Assembly (NCBI RefSeq): GCF_023053635.1
Contig: NC_086182.1
Span: 3,361,001-3,425,000 of the forward strand
Source: Elgaria multicarinata webbii
Lineage: Eukaryota > Chordata > Lepidosauria > Squamata > Anguidae
DNA: 64,000 nt
Direction of reading: 5' to 3'
The translations under genes and the position numbers were made by a program. Positions 10,237 through 21,351 of this stretch are shown piece by piece. A model generated the notes under the pieces. The model saw nothing but the letters and a program-made list of their open reading frames with translations, was not told the DNA's origin and did not search any database. Numbering within the stretch: position 1 is the first letter of the stretch; every line of letters begins with the position of its first letter.

Positions 10237-13121
10237 GTGGGAGACGTAAATTTTGAGGCAACAATGGATGAAGGCCAATGCACCACAGTACAGAGAACAG
10301 CTCCAACAGTGTCCCAAAATAGTGTCTGCAACAAGGTAGGAACAAAGCCAGACTATAAAACACATGGTCTTCGATGTCTATATACTAATGCCCAGAGCAT
10401 GGGAAACAAACAGAATGAACTTGAACTCTTATTACATGAAGGCAAATACGACTTGATAGGTATAACTGAAACTTGGTGGGATGACTCCCATGACTGGAAT
10501 ATAGCAATTGAAGGATATAACTTGTTCAAAAAGAACAGAAGAAATAGAAAGGGAGGTGGAGTTGCACTATATGTTAATAATACCTATCCCTGTACAGGCG
10601 GATGAGACTGGGAGCCCCGTCGAGAGCATCTGGATTAAAATAAATGGGGCAAGGAATAAAAAGAATATGATAATCGGAGTCTACTACCGACCACCCAATC
10701 AAGGAGAAGACGAGGACGAAACTTTTGAGAAACAAATTGCCAGTGTTTCAAGGAAGTGTGATGTAGTAGTGATGGGGGACTTCAATTACCCTGATATCTG
10801 TTGGGAGACCATTACTGCCAAAAGCGGCCCTTCCAAGAAATTCCTGACATGTATGGGTGATAACTTTCTCCTACAGAAAGTGGTGGAAGGAACTAGAGGA
10901 TCGGCAATCCTTGACTTGTTATTGAACAATAGGGATGACTTAGTGGATAAAGTGGCAGTTACGGGAACTCTGGGGGAAAGTGACCACATCATACTTGAAT
11001 TCTTGATTATGAAGGAGACAAAAGTCGAGCGTAGCCATACACGTACTCTGGATTTTAGGAAAGCTGATTTTAATAAACTCAGAACTATAATAAGTAAGGT
11101 CCCATGGCAAGAGAGCCTAATGAGAAAAGGAGTGCAGGATGGGTGGGAGTATTTAAAAAAGGAAATTTTAAAGGCACAGTTACAAACAATTCCAACAAGG
11201 AGAAAAGATAGAAGACAACAGAGGAAACCAATGTGGCTCCACAAAAAGCTTAGAGATGACCTGAAAACAAAAAGGGATACATATAGGAAGTGGAAGGAAG
11301 GCCAGGCTGCAAAAGAAGAGTACAGACAAGTGGCGCAGAAGTGCCGAAATGGCGTCAGGAAGGCTAAAGCTGTGAATGAGCTGAGATTAGCGAGGGATGC
11401 TAAAAGCAATAAAAAGGCTTTCTTCAGATACGTGAGTAGTAAAAGACAGAGGAAAGAAATGGTGGTTCAACTGCTTAATGAGGATGGCAAATTGATAACA
11501 GACAACAAAGAAAAGGCTGAAGTGCTCAATTCCTACTTTGCCTCGGTCTTCTCCCAAAAGCGGGTCTATGACCCCCCTGGAAAAAGTGAAGCAGAAGTTG
11601 AGGGGGCAGGATTGCAGTTTGAGATTGATAAACAAATGGTCAAAGAACACCTAATTTCCTTGAATGAGTTCAAATCTCCAGGGCCCGATGAACTGCATCC
11701 AAGAGTAATGAAGGAGCTAGCGGAAGAACTCTCAGAACCTTTGTCTATTATCTTTGCAAAATCATGGAAGACGGGTGAGGTGCCAGACGACTGGAGGAGG
11801 GCTAACGTTGTCCCTATCTTCAAAAAGGGCAAAAAGGAGGAACCTGGGAACTACAGACCAGTCAGTCTGACATGCATCCCTGGGAAAATTCTGGAGCAGA
11901 TTATAAAGAAGTCAATCTGTAAACACCTTGAAATCAATGCAGTGATTACTAGAAGCCAACATGGATTTGTCAGGAACAAATCCTGTCAGACTAATTTGAT
12001 CTCATTTTTTGATAGGATAACCTCCCTTGTGGACTGTGGGAATGCTGTGGACGTCATATATCTTGACTTCAGCAAAGCTTTTGACAAAGTACCACATGAC
12101 ATTCTGATTAACAAACTAGCTAAAAGTGGGCTGGATGGAACAACTATTAGGTGGATCCACAGTTGGCTACAGAATCGGACTCAAAGAGTACTTATCAATG
12201 GAACCTTCTCAAACTGGGGAGAGGCAATGAGTGGGGTGCCGCAGGGCTCAGTCCTGGGCCCAGTGCTCTTCAATATTTTTATTAATGATTTGGACGAGGA
12301 GGTGCAGGGAACGCTGATCAAATTTGCAGATGACACAAAATTGGGTGGGATAGCTAATACCCTGGAAGACAGAAACAAACTTCAAAGTGATCTTGATAGG
12401 CTGGAGTGCTGGGCTGAAAACAACAGAATGAAATTTAATAGGGATAAATGCCAAGTTCTACATTTAGGGAATAGAAACCAAATGCACAGTTACAAGATGG
12501 GGGACACTTGGCTCAGCAATACTACAAACGAGAAAGATCTTGGAATTGTTGTAGATCACAAGCTGAATATGAGCCAACAGTGCGATATGGCTACAAGAAA
12601 GGCAAATGCTATTTTGGGCTGCATTAATAGAAGTATAGCTTCCAAATCACGTGAGGTACTGGTTCCTCTCTATTCGGCCCTGGTTAGGCCTAGAGTATTG
12701 TGTCCAGTTCTGGGCTCCACAATTCAAGAAGGACGCAGACAAGCTGGAGCGTGTTCAGAAGAGGGCAACCAGGATGATCAGGGGTCTAGAAGCAAAGCCC
12801 TATGAAGAGAGACTGAAAGAACTGGGCATGTTTAGCCTGGAGAAGAGAAGATTGAGGGGAGACATGTAAGCACTCTTCAAATACTTCAAAGGTTGTCACA
12901 CAGAGGAGGGCCAGGATCTCTTCTCGATCCTCCCAGAGTGCAGGACATGGAATAACGGGCTCAAGTTAAAGGAAGCCAGATTCCGGCTGGACATCCGGAA
13001 AAACTTCCTGACTCTTAGAGCAGTGCGACGGTGGAATCAGTTACCTAGGGAGGTTGTGGGCTCTCCCACACTAGAGGCCTTCAAGAGGCAGCTGGACAAG
13101 CATCTGTCAGGGATGCTTTAG
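10237..13121 (+). pseudogene. CR1 ORF2: AP endonuclease and reverse transcriptase, frame-damaged
   Basis: The endonuclease part shows LYTNAQSM, LIGITETWW, GVYYRPPNQ, VVMGDFNYPDICW and SDHIILEF. The reverse transcriptase shows NYRPVSLTCIPGKILE, GFVRNKSCQTNLI, DVIYLDFSKAFDKVPH, GVPQGSVLGPVLFNIFIND and the catalytic KFADDTKLGG. The frame changes near 10590, between the early endonuclease and the rest. A five-base loss near 12690, relative to the copy at 18986, shifts the C-terminus. A TAA follows GDM near 12868, and the copy at 18986 shares this stop, so it may be a subfamily trait. The 765-residue middle frame (10508-12805) is open. Confidence 0.9.
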
Positions 13122-13239
13122 AGTGGATTCCTGCATTGAGCAGAGGGTTGGACTAGATGGCCTGCTAGCTCTACAGTGAGAGGTGGTCAGAGAACAACAA
13201 ATGATTCACTCTTAAAGGGGTAGTAAACTACGACGCTTC

Positions 13240-13313
13240 TTTTGTCTAAGAAGCACAATTCAAGTAGGATGCATGGGAGTACTTCACAGTCAAAGCAGAT
13301 TATAAACTGGAAA
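13240..13313. repeat. Unclassified interspersed repeat, 3' block
   Basis: Carries the AGGATGCATGGGAGTACTTC block of the family at 7740 and 27375, up to the TATAAACTGG segment. Confidence 0.6.
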
Positions 13314-13566
13314 ACAGAGCAGTTAACTTACCGGGCTGCTGTATGCTTCCTGGAGACTTAATTGGCCTGACTTTATAATTCCCACAGTTATGTGGTAGAA
13401 GATGTCACTCCCATTTGAAAAAATGTAGGGCTTCCTAAGGAAAATGATAGAATATTTACGCAGTCATACATATGGCAGTCCCGTGTTATTAATGGAAAAT
13501 CCATTGTAGGTCTCACTCTAGAGCAGTACATCAAAAAGTTTACTTACAGATGTTAACTGCTCTGTC
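13314..13566. mobile_element. Possible small element with CAGAGCAGTTAAC inverted ends
   Basis: CAGAGCAGTTAAC at the left is matched by GTTAACTGCTCTG at the right end. No target duplication and no ORF. The 13-bp inverted repeat may mark a non-autonomous DNA element or be fortuitous. Confidence 0.35.
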
Positions 13567-13880
13567 TGATACTCACACCCTTTTGTCTTAATTCCAAACA
13601 AGAATCAGTAAACTGTGTTTAGTCCTTTTGACCCTGCTTGAATATTATAGAACATGTCTTTTCTGTATATTGCATTTTAGCATTGACCACTGATGAAGAC
13701 CTTGTGTTGAAACACGTTTGGCCTTTTTACTTCACGTTGTTCCTGTTAGATATTTGTTCTTGTGCAATTTGAGGTTGCACTTTTAATGCAATATTATTGT
13801 TAACCTTTATTTTATTTTTGCATATTAAACATTATTGTTCTATTGTATATATGTATTCAATGAACAAAAAACCTACGGTT
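13567..13880. other. Unassigned repeat-like stretch with hammerhead-like core
   Basis: The segment contains CTGATGA at 13690-13696 and GAAAC at 13709-13713, separated by 12 bases that can form a three-pair stem. The block is followed by an AT-rich tail. It resembles untranslated ends of some retroelements, but no protein-coding part is present. Confidence 0.3.
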
Positions 13881-14056
13881 TATAAAACAAGAAGTAGGTG
13901 GCTCTAAGTTGTTCGTCATCAGTTTTCCACAACCCCACAGTCACCTCTGCATATCCTATTCTCTATCCTGTCCTCATGGTTTATCTGCTTTGGCACAATG
14001 AGAATTTCACTGGTACTTTCTGCCTCCTTAGGGAGGATGTGGCGTTAAGGCTGGCG

Positions 14057-14376
14057 TAGGGTGACCATATGAAAAGGAGGACAGGGCTCCTGTATCTTTA
14101 ACAGTTGCATAGAAAAGGGAATTTCAGCAGGTGTCATTCGTATATATGGAGAATCTGGTGCAATTCCCTCTTTATCACAACAGTTAAAGGTGCAGGAGCT
14201 ATACTAGAGTGACCATATCTAAAAGAGGGCAGGGCACCTACACCTTTAATTGTTGTGATGAAGAGGAAATTTCCCCAGGTTCTCCATATATACAAATGAT
14301 ACCTGCTGAAGTTTCCTTTTCAATACAACTGTTAAAGATACAGGAGCCCTGTCCTCCTTTTCATATGGTCACCCTA
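14057..14376. mobile_element. Complete palindromic hAT-like MITE, 320 bp
   Basis: Terminal inverted repeats TAGGGTGACCATATG and CATATGGTCACCCTA bound the element. Most of the left half pairs with the right half (AGGACAGGGCTCCTGTATCT against its inverse). The flanks carry a perfect 8-bp direct repeat, GGCTGGCG, at 14049-14056 and 14377-14384, as expected for hAT transposition. No ORF. It needs an autonomous hAT in trans. Confidence 0.9.
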
Positions 14377-14499
14377 GGCTGGCGAGCCTTAACTCCCAAT
14401 TTCCCCGCTTTTTGGTGCTTGGTGGAAAAGTGTACGTCCTTAACGTTGTTTTTTGTTCATTGAATTGCATGGATTTTTGTAAAGAATGACGAGACCGCT

Positions 14500-14846
14500 G
14501 CCCTCTTTTAAATGCGGTCACTGTAGTATAGCTCCTGCAGCTTTCACTGTTGTGATGAAGAGGAGATTTCACCAGGTTCTCCATATATACAAATGACACC
14601 TGGTGAAATTCCCTTTTCATCACAACAGTGCAAGCTGCAAGAGCTATACTAGAGTAATCAGATACAAAAGAGGTCAGGGCTTCTGCAGCTTGCACTGTTG
14701 TGATGAAAAGGGAATTTCACCAGGTTCTCCATATATACAAATGACACCTGCTGAAATTCCCTTTTCATCACAACAGTGCAAGCTGCAGGAGCTATACTAG
14801 AGTAATCAGATACAAAAGAGGTCAGGGCTTCTGCAGCTTGCACTCC
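14500..14846. repeat. Tandem palindromic array, 148-bp period, derived from the hAT-like MITE
   Basis: The block AGCTATACTAGAGTAATCAG starts at 14641 and again at 14789, with CTTCTGCAGCTTGCACT following each time. Each unit contains inverted halves around CCATATATACAAATGACACC. These are internal parts of the MITE at 14057, so it seems to have been amplified in place. Confidence 0.75.
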
Positions 14847-15005
14847 CTCGCCCGCCGCGCGCTCACTTACCTCCCTTCACTCACCGCCCGCTCCAGGCTT
14901 CGAAGCCAGGACGCTGGGGTTGGAGGCGGAGGCTTTAGAGTAACCCACCCGCGAAAAGACACTGACAATATTTGCTAGAGGAGGCAGCCATTTTCTCTCA
15001 ATGTT

Positions 15006-15316
15006 CCAATATAGCTGATATAGTAAGACTGATGGAGACAAGCTGGAGAGGTTCAGAGGAGGGCACCCAGGATGATCAGGGGTTTGGAAACGAAACTCCA
15101 TGAAGAGACTGAAACAACTGGGCATGTTTAGCCTGGAGAAGAGAAGATTGATGGAACCAGTTACTTAGGGAGGTTGTGGCCTCTCCCACACTAGAGGCCT
15201 TCAACAGGCAGCTGGAGAACCATCTGTAACGTATGCTTTAGGGTGGATTCCTGCATTGAGCAGGGGTTGGACTCGATGGCCTTATAGGCCCCTTCCAACT
15301 CTGCTATTCTATGATT
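15006..15316 (+). repeat. CR1 3' fragment with internal deletion
   Basis: Matches the CR1 tail (GACAAGCTGGAGAGGTTCAG, then TTTAGCCTGGAGAAGAGAAG), then jumps to the 3' UTR and ends with CTCTGCTATTCTATGATT. Confidence 0.85.
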
Positions 15317-16107
15317 AAAAATGAATTGCTGTGATTCAGGGGGCTATGACAGTTTTGTTCATTTATTTATAAGGGTGGAAACGGTACAGTAACTTTCAGA
15401 ATTGTATCAAACTTATTCTCAGCAGCTATTCAGTGCCCCAATGTATAGCTGAACACCTAGAAACTTATTCCATTGACAATGTGATCCAGACATCCCATGA
15501 TAAAAAGTTGGCATGAAATATTTTTTGCAAAACTAGCAATAAATCATTATTTATTATTACATTTATATACCTCCCCATAGACAAAGCTCTCTGGGTGGTT
15601 TACAATACATTTACCTCATTACTTGAATATAAGGTTTAAATAATATCTGAACCTGGCCCAATGGCGCAATCCTATGCATTTTTAGACAGAAAAGAAAAAT
15701 CCTACAACTCCCAGCATTCCTCAGCCAGTCTTGCGGGTTGGGGCATGCTGGCAGTTGTAGGCCTCACCCCCTCTCAACATGCATAAGATTACACCCTTAT
15801 TTCTTCATCTACCCCAGTGATGCTTCCAGTAACAGGATGCAAAAAGAGAAAATATTTTCAATGTATTATTTTAATTATTATTATGCCCAACATGTTTCAG
15901 AATGAAGAGCTCATTAACTTTTGTAAACTGCCCAGAGTACGGTGACTAAAGGTCCGGATTCGTCCGGATACGCCCGGGAAACGGGGGTGGGGGAATCTGC
16001 GTCCGGCTGGAAATACCTTCCCCCCCCCTTTTGTCCGGCCCCAACGGAAGCCGGGGGAGCCTTAATAAACCCCAACTTACCAGGCCTAAATTTCCCTAGT
16101 GAGTGGT
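15317..16107. other. Mostly unassigned; minus-strand LINE tail near 15540-15615
   Basis: A reverse L2-like tail (TTATTATTACATTTATATAC followed by CTCTCTGGGTGGTTTACAAT) lies near 15545-15610. The rest is unassigned, apart from a TACAACTCCCAGCATTCCTC block near 15701 that resembles a common reptile repeat motif. Confidence 0.5.
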
Positions 16108-16218
16108 GGTGGCCATCTTGAATCTCGCCTGAAATCATGCGAGATCTCGGCAGCTGGCTGGGACCCAGCCAGCAGCCGAGATCTCGCGTGAGTTTGGGTG
16201 AGATTCAAGATGGCCGCC
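16108..16218. repeat. 111-bp near-perfect palindrome, CpG-rich core
   Basis: Arms of 24 bases (16139-16162 and 16164-16187) pair with one mismatch around a single central A; they read GCGAGATCTCGGCAGCTGGC onwards. An outer layer (GGCCATCTTGAATCTCGCC against its inverse) extends the symmetry to 111 bp. It may be the core of a MITE or a stem-loop-forming structure. Confidence 0.85.
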
Positions 16219-17860
16219 GCGTGGGGTGGGTAGTGAGTGCTTGGGGGCTGCGTGCAGGAACTTCCAGCAACGCAGCCTCCAGCCCCCCCCCCCCCCGTGC
16301 AGAAGCAGCAGCAAGCAGGAGCAGCAACAGGAGGAGGTAAGAGACTGAAGTTTGTGTGTGAGTGCATGGGGTCTTTGAGTGAATGCATGTATGCATATTT
16401 TTTGAGTGAGTGATGCTGAGTGTGTGTGTGCATGCACGTGTGCTGGCAGTGTGAGTGTATTGATGTCTGAATGGGATGCCTGGTTGTTTGACTAAATGAA
16501 TGCATGTGCATATTTGCAGTGGGGGTGGCTGTAGTTTTCTGTGAGTTCCAATTAAATAATGCATTTTAGACCCATAGACCTTCCTTTCCAATTTGTTTAC
16601 TATAATTGGCATGACGTATATTTTGTAACAGTGGCTGACAATTGTTCATCCTTCTTAAAGAAACTTTTAAAAAATTAACAGGGTTGTTATTATCATCACC
16701 ACCACCACCACCATCATCATCATCTATCTCTCTTTTCTTGCTTGTGGTAGTTTTTCTAGATGAACATGATGGGCTTTGCCAAGTCATGTTGTCTTTTAAT
16801 GATTCAGAATAGGTATTGCAATTTCAATGTAGGTGTGTTTTTCTTGGTTGTTTTTGACTGTTATGTCTGGTTGAAGTTGAAACAAGCTAAGACAAGCTTT
16901 AATCCATTTTGTTCCATGGCTAACATTTGCAGGCTGTTACGTGATGCGTTTTAGACCCGTGTACAAAAAAGTCCATCCTGCTCACAGGAGCTGCCTCGTA
17001 ACCACTCCCCCCACTGATGACAAACCAATCTTATTGGTGGCATCTTCACAACAATTATACAGGTTGGAACTGGAGACTTATTTCACTGGCCTAGAATCAT
17101 AGTCACTACTCTTTCTAATTAGACTTTATAGCCAATTAGAATTTATCCTTAAAACAGGATACAGTATTGCAAAAACATGTTCATGCTGAAAACACAAAAG
17201 TGATAATCTGGCAATACACAATACTACTGACAGTATAAAAACTGTGGAACTTAAACATATTCTTTCTGAGGTGGGGGAACACATTTTATATGATTCTTTC
17301 ATTCTTGCTTATTGCTTATGTGTGACTGCCTATGTATGGTGATTAGCTGGTGGAGGGAATGGAAGAAGAGTTGAATGTACTAGGATAGACAAAGAAACTT
17401 GCTATTAAGGAGGGAAGCATGGGGTAAACTTCACAATATTAACACTATAAATGTTTTGGGAAAACAACAATTGGAAGAGAGCACATCTTTCTTTATACAG
17501 GAGTAAAACAATTTCACTCAAAGTTCTATTTTTATTCAGCTGAGATATCAGTTCTTGATGGGACTGAAATTTCTAGAGCTTCTTCAAAAGCAAGTTTTCT
17601 TGCAACTGGTGTCATCTGGACTCTGGTCTTCTGTACTGCAGTTCATCTGGGTTCCATCTTTCATTATTACTTTTCTGAGAAGACTTCTTGCATCTCTTTA
17701 GGGTTATGATGGTGTTTGCAAAAACCTGCATAGGAAATTAACTACAAAGAGGCGTGGATCGCTGGATGAAGAGCAATAACAAATCAATAACTATGTATAT
17801 GAATCTGCATCTTTTTTTTTCTCCTTAAGATTTAGAGGCTAAATTTTTACTCTGCACATG
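16219..17860. other. No assigned gene; short simple repeats
   Basis: Contains a C-run near 16282-16298, TG-rich DNA (16350-16520) and (CAC/CAT)n near 16695-16725. No family was recognised in the remaining AT-rich DNA. Confidence 0.5.
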
Positions 17861-18060
17861 TTCTTGGCTATTATCATTATTATTATTATTATTATTATTA
17901 ATTTATAAAGCACCATCAATGTACATGGTGCTGTACACAGTAAATAGCAAGACCCTGCCGCATAGGCTTATATTCTAATAAAATCATAGTAAAACAATAA
18001 GGAGGGGAAGAGAATGCAAACAGGCACAAGGTAGGGTAAAACTAACAGTATAAAGTCCGG
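17861..18060 (-). repeat. L2-like LINE 3' end, minus strand
   Basis: (ATT)n followed by TTATAAAGCACCATCAATGT, CATGGTGCTGTACA and AAACAATAAGGAGGGGAAGA. This is the inverse of the tail at 29700-30010. Confidence 0.75.
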
Positions 18061-18589
18061 CTAGGCTGCCAAGGGCTAGTTAAAGCTGAGTGAAACTTTC
18101 AATCAGGGGGCTTTGGGGGTGGCAGCATTTCTTATTCTTTAAACATACTTGCATGGCTGGCTAGAATAAAGAAAACTAAAGCAATTACTCTGAAAGTTAC
18201 TGGTGCTCTTTGTGCAAAGCTTGACTGAGTAATTGCAATTGAAAAAAGCTAATAGTCAGGGGGCTTTACAGTCCATTCTTTGGACTGCAAGCAAAGGACA
18301 CTCTCAGCTTTAGTTAGGCAAATGCTATGCTCTGTCTTGCAGGGGCTCTCCTTGTGCCTTACAAGGGTCTACCCAGTGCGTGTAATTTTGTCTACTCTCT
18401 GGTGGCTGCACTTTGAGACTATTTAATAGATTAGAGAGAAAACTAGGTTAATTTTTAAATTTAATTCAGGTTTGAGGTAGACTCTTCTTGCCGTTGGAGG
18501 CTCTATTTTTGAAGTTTTTCTGGTATGAACAGGTTGCTTATCAGGAAGCAACAGCTGGTTTGCAAACACCAAAGTCTTTATTAGACTTT
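18061..18589. other. No assigned feature
   Basis: Short ORFs only; nothing recognised. Confidence 0.5.
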
Positions 18590-18676
18590 GCTACTAGTTA
18601 TTTACTGTGTACTCTGTACAGCACCATGTACAGTGATGGTGCTATATAAATAATAATAATAATAATAATAATAATA
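18590..18676 (+). repeat. L2-like LINE 3' tail
   Basis: CTCTGTACAGCACCATGTAC, then GATGGTGCTATATAAATAAT and (AAT)n, as in the copy at 29930-30010. Confidence 0.75.
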
Positions 18677-18726
18677 GTTCAGATTTATGTTGTTTTATGT
18701 AGCATTCTTTAACATTCTACTCGTTT

Positions 18727-18786
18727 GTAGTATTGCTGAGCCAAGTGTCCCCCATCTTGTAACTGTGCATATGGTTTCTATTCTAG
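18727..18786 (-). repeat. Short CR1 ORF2 fragment, minus strand
   Basis: Reads as the inverse of the CR1 segment around 12465-12525 (TTGCTGAGCCAAGTGTCCCC). It faces the plus-strand CR1 copy that begins 200 bp downstream with the same part of the element. Confidence 0.75.
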
Positions 18787-18985
18787 TTGAATACCTCTAT
18801 AAAGTAATAGTGTGGCTCCTGACTTTTATATACTGCTTTCATAGTGGAATACCCTTCTTGGTGTAGCTGAGCACACAGTATAGCAAAAGCTTCAACGTAC
18901 AGCAAAAGCTACAGAAGTAGGAATGAGTGAACTTAATTTCAGATACATTGAATGTCTCACTTATACTTTATTCCTGTGATTTATT

Positions 18986-19707
18986 CCAGGCACAGTTACA
19001 AAATGGGGGATACTTGGCTCAGCAATACTACAAATGAGAAGGATCTTGAAATTGTTGTAGATCGCAAGCTGAATATGAGCCAACAGTGCGATATGGCTGC
19101 AAGAAAGGCAAATACTATTTTGGCCTGCATTAATAGAAGTATAGCTTCCAAATCACGTGAGGTACTGTTTCCTCTACATTCGGCCCTGGTTAGGCCTCAT
19201 CTAGAGTATTGCGTCCAGTTCTGGGCTCCACAATTCAAGAAGGATGCAGACAAGCTGGAGCGTGTTCAGAGGAGGGCAACTAGGATGATCAGGGGTCTGG
19301 AAACAAAGCCCTATGAAGAGAGACTGAAAGAACTGGGCATGTTTAGCCTGGAGAAGAGAAGATTGAGGGGAGACATGTAAGCACCCTTCAAATACTTCAA
19401 AGGTTGTCACACAGTGGAGGGCCAGGATCTCTTCTCGATCCTCCCAGAGTGCAGGACACAGAATAACGGGCTCAAGTTAAAGGAAGCTAGATTCCATCTG
19501 GACATCAGGAAAAACTTTCTGACTGTTAGAGCAGTACGACAATGGAATCAGTTGCCTGGTGAGGTTGTGGGCTCTCTCACACTAGAGGCCTTCAAGAGGC
19601 AGCTGCACAACCATCTGTCAGGGATGCTTTTGGGTGGATTCCTGCATTGAGCAGGGGGTTGGATTCGATGGCCTTGTAGGCCCCTTCCAACTCTGCTATT
19701 CTATGAT
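18986..19707 (+). repeat. CR1 LINE, 5'-truncated copy with intact 3' end
   Basis: Encodes the end of ORF2 ([54 protein letters not shown]), has a TAA after GDM as in the 8724 element, and finishes with CTCTGCTATTCTATGATT. It retains the five bases lost at 12690 in the longer element. Confidence 0.9.
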
Positions 19708-19767
19708 TTTAACATTAAGATGTAATGTAGAACAGGTCTGTCTTAATTGTGTGCTGTGAAATCAGAC

Positions 19768-19954
19768 CTGTGACCAAGGCCATGTTTGGGTGGGCACGCC
19801 CCTTTGGGGGCTGGACATGCTGGTGAGCACGCCCCCTTGGGGGCTGGATATGTTGGTGGGCACGCCCCCTTGGGGGCTGGACATGTTGGTGGGCACACCC
19901 CCATGGGGCGGCCATGTTGTCCTCCTTTTTGGTTTCCAAAATATGGTCACCCTA
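19768..19954. mobile_element. Probable hAT-like element remnant containing a minisatellite
   Basis: The right end ATATGGTCACCCTA equals the terminal repeat of the MITE at 14057, and CCTCCTTTT lies just inside. The interior is the 33-bp tandem repeat. The left terminus is not clear. Confidence 0.5.
19786..19918. repeat. 33-bp minisatellite, four units
   Basis: Units read GGCACGCCCCCTTGGGGGCT followed by GGACATGTTGGTG with a few changes. Each contains CACGCCC and the short palindrome CCCCTTGGGGG. The last unit degrades to CACACCCCCATGGGGCGG. Confidence 0.9.
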
Positions 19955-20512
19955 GCCCAGAGAGCTTTGGCCATGGGGCAGTATGTAAATGCAATAAATA
20001 AACAAATAAATTAATCAGGGGGTAATCTTTACAATCCCAAATTCTAGGAAGCGGATAAGCCAGCTTCTAGAGATGTGATCCAGACCTCTTCAGAAGGGGG
20101 AATAGGGTTTTGGTCAGTTTAAATTGTCTCCAGGGTTCCCTTACTCAGTTCCTCAGATCACAAAGAGCGCTTTGCCATGGATTCCTATGGACAAGTATGG
20201 TTCCTCTACAGAGCTCAAACATGTCTAAAGTGTCCTATTTTTAAAGAAAGACTGTATTTTAAAGAAAGCCTTCTCAAACCTTAGAGAAACAGCCTTTTTT
20301 TTTAATCTTTAAAATAAAAAAGGCTGCAAAGGGAGTCTAGAAGGATCACGGTGGTCTATGAAGTAATGTTTCCTGAAGGACGAATATTGCCACAGTTAAA
20401 ATTGAAGTTCTTAAATAAATAAATACATTATTTTAACTTAATTGCTTTTCCTTCACCTAAGCAAAGATGAGGTTCTAATACAATCTCCAGTGGAAAAGAA
20501 AGAAATTGCCAC
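19955..20512. other. L2 tail, then unassigned DNA
   Basis: CCCAGAGAGCTTTGGCCATG with an AATAAATAAACAAATAAA tail (19955-20012) is an L2 3' end. Nothing was recognised from 20013 to 20512. Confidence 0.5.
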
Positions 20513-20588
20513 TATATTCCTGCCTTGAGCAGGGGGTTGGACTCGATGGCCTTGTAGGCCCCTTCCAACTCTGCTATTCTATGATTCT
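20513..20588 (+). repeat. CR1 3' terminal fragment
   Basis: CTGCCTTGAGCAGGGGGTTG, then CTCTGCTATTCTATGATTCT: only the last ~75 bases of the element. Confidence 0.85.
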
Positions 20589-20727
20589 AAATACTGACAT
20601 TTCTGCTGCAAACTAATGCCTGCTTTTGTTTGTTTTAAAAAGAAAGTCTGAATCATTTTACTTATAATAGAAAAGGATGGAACTGCAAATAGCCTAAAAC
20701 TGTTTAAAATTAATATCTAGACACACA

Positions 20728-20840
20728 GAACCATAGAATAGCAGAGTTGGAAGGGGCCTACAAGGCCACTGAGTCCAACCCCCCCCCCCCCGCTCAATGC
20801 AGGAATCCACCCTAAAGCATCCCTGACAGACATCCCTGAC
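20728..20840 (-). repeat. CR1 3' terminal fragment, minus strand
   Basis: CATAGAATAGCAGAGTTGGA through the Ala/Leu tail region, with an expanded C-run where the element has CCCCC. Confidence 0.85.
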
Positions 20841-21350
20841 AATGTCTTAAGAGAAATATTTTTACAGAGTTTTATCCATACACACACCCAAACTCCCCCA
20901 GTAAGACTTCGAGATTAACACTGCAAAGGCTGGAATCTGTACAATTTTCAAGCGTGCAAGCTAAATACAGTTCACACCAGCACCCATGTACCTGCTCTTG
21001 CAGTTGTCTTGCTACTGCTGCTGCAGCACAGAGCTACCAGCTTTAGACATTGTTGTTTTGCAGCAATCCTTTGCAAACCACCATGTGAGTTTAAGGGGGA
21101 AATTGCAATTTTTTTTGCAAATTAAGCACAATTAAAGCAGGATGCATGAGAGTACTTCACAATAAAAGCTGATTTTAAGGTGGAAAACTTCTGAGTCCTT
21201 TGCATGCAATTTGCAGTGATTGCAAGGTATAGCGCTGGTGCAATAAAGCTCTTAAGCAGCCATCCCCCTACATTCACCTAGCCACCATCCCCCCCACCGA
21301 GCCGCCTCAGTTTCACCTTCTAATTGCTTCTTTTCCTGCTTGCTTGCAGC
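20841..21350. other. Unassigned apart from the repeat block at 21110-21250
   Basis: Nothing coding recognised. Confidence 0.5.
21110..21250. repeat. Unclassified interspersed repeat, 3' block
   Basis: Contains AAGCACAATTAAAGCAGGAT, the GAGTACTTCAC block and CTTTGCATGCAATTTGCAGT, as in the copy at 27760. Confidence 0.6.
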
Positions 21351-21351
21351 T

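Larger units (their letters stand above)
8724..13178 (+). mobile_element. Nearly full-length CR1 LINE
   Basis: The element has a 5' UTR (about 8790-9223), ORF1 (9224-10225), ORF2 (10237 to about 13121) and a short 3' end. Its 3' UTR stops within GGACTAGATGGCCTGC, before the usual CR1 end (TTCCAACTCTGCTATTCTATG), so the last ~30 bases are missing. The first 65 bases (8724-8788) are an ORF2 fragment duplicated from about 12605-12668, not 5' UTR. ORF2 has a few frame defects, so this copy is defective. Confidence 0.9.

Noticed and set aside
10508-12805. 765-residue ORF as a host gene
   Set aside because: Endonuclease and reverse transcriptase motifs of CR1; it is a LINE ORF2.
19786-19918. Regular repeats considered as a CRISPR array
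   Set aside because: Units are contiguous without spacers and the DNA is vertebrate; it is a minisatellite.
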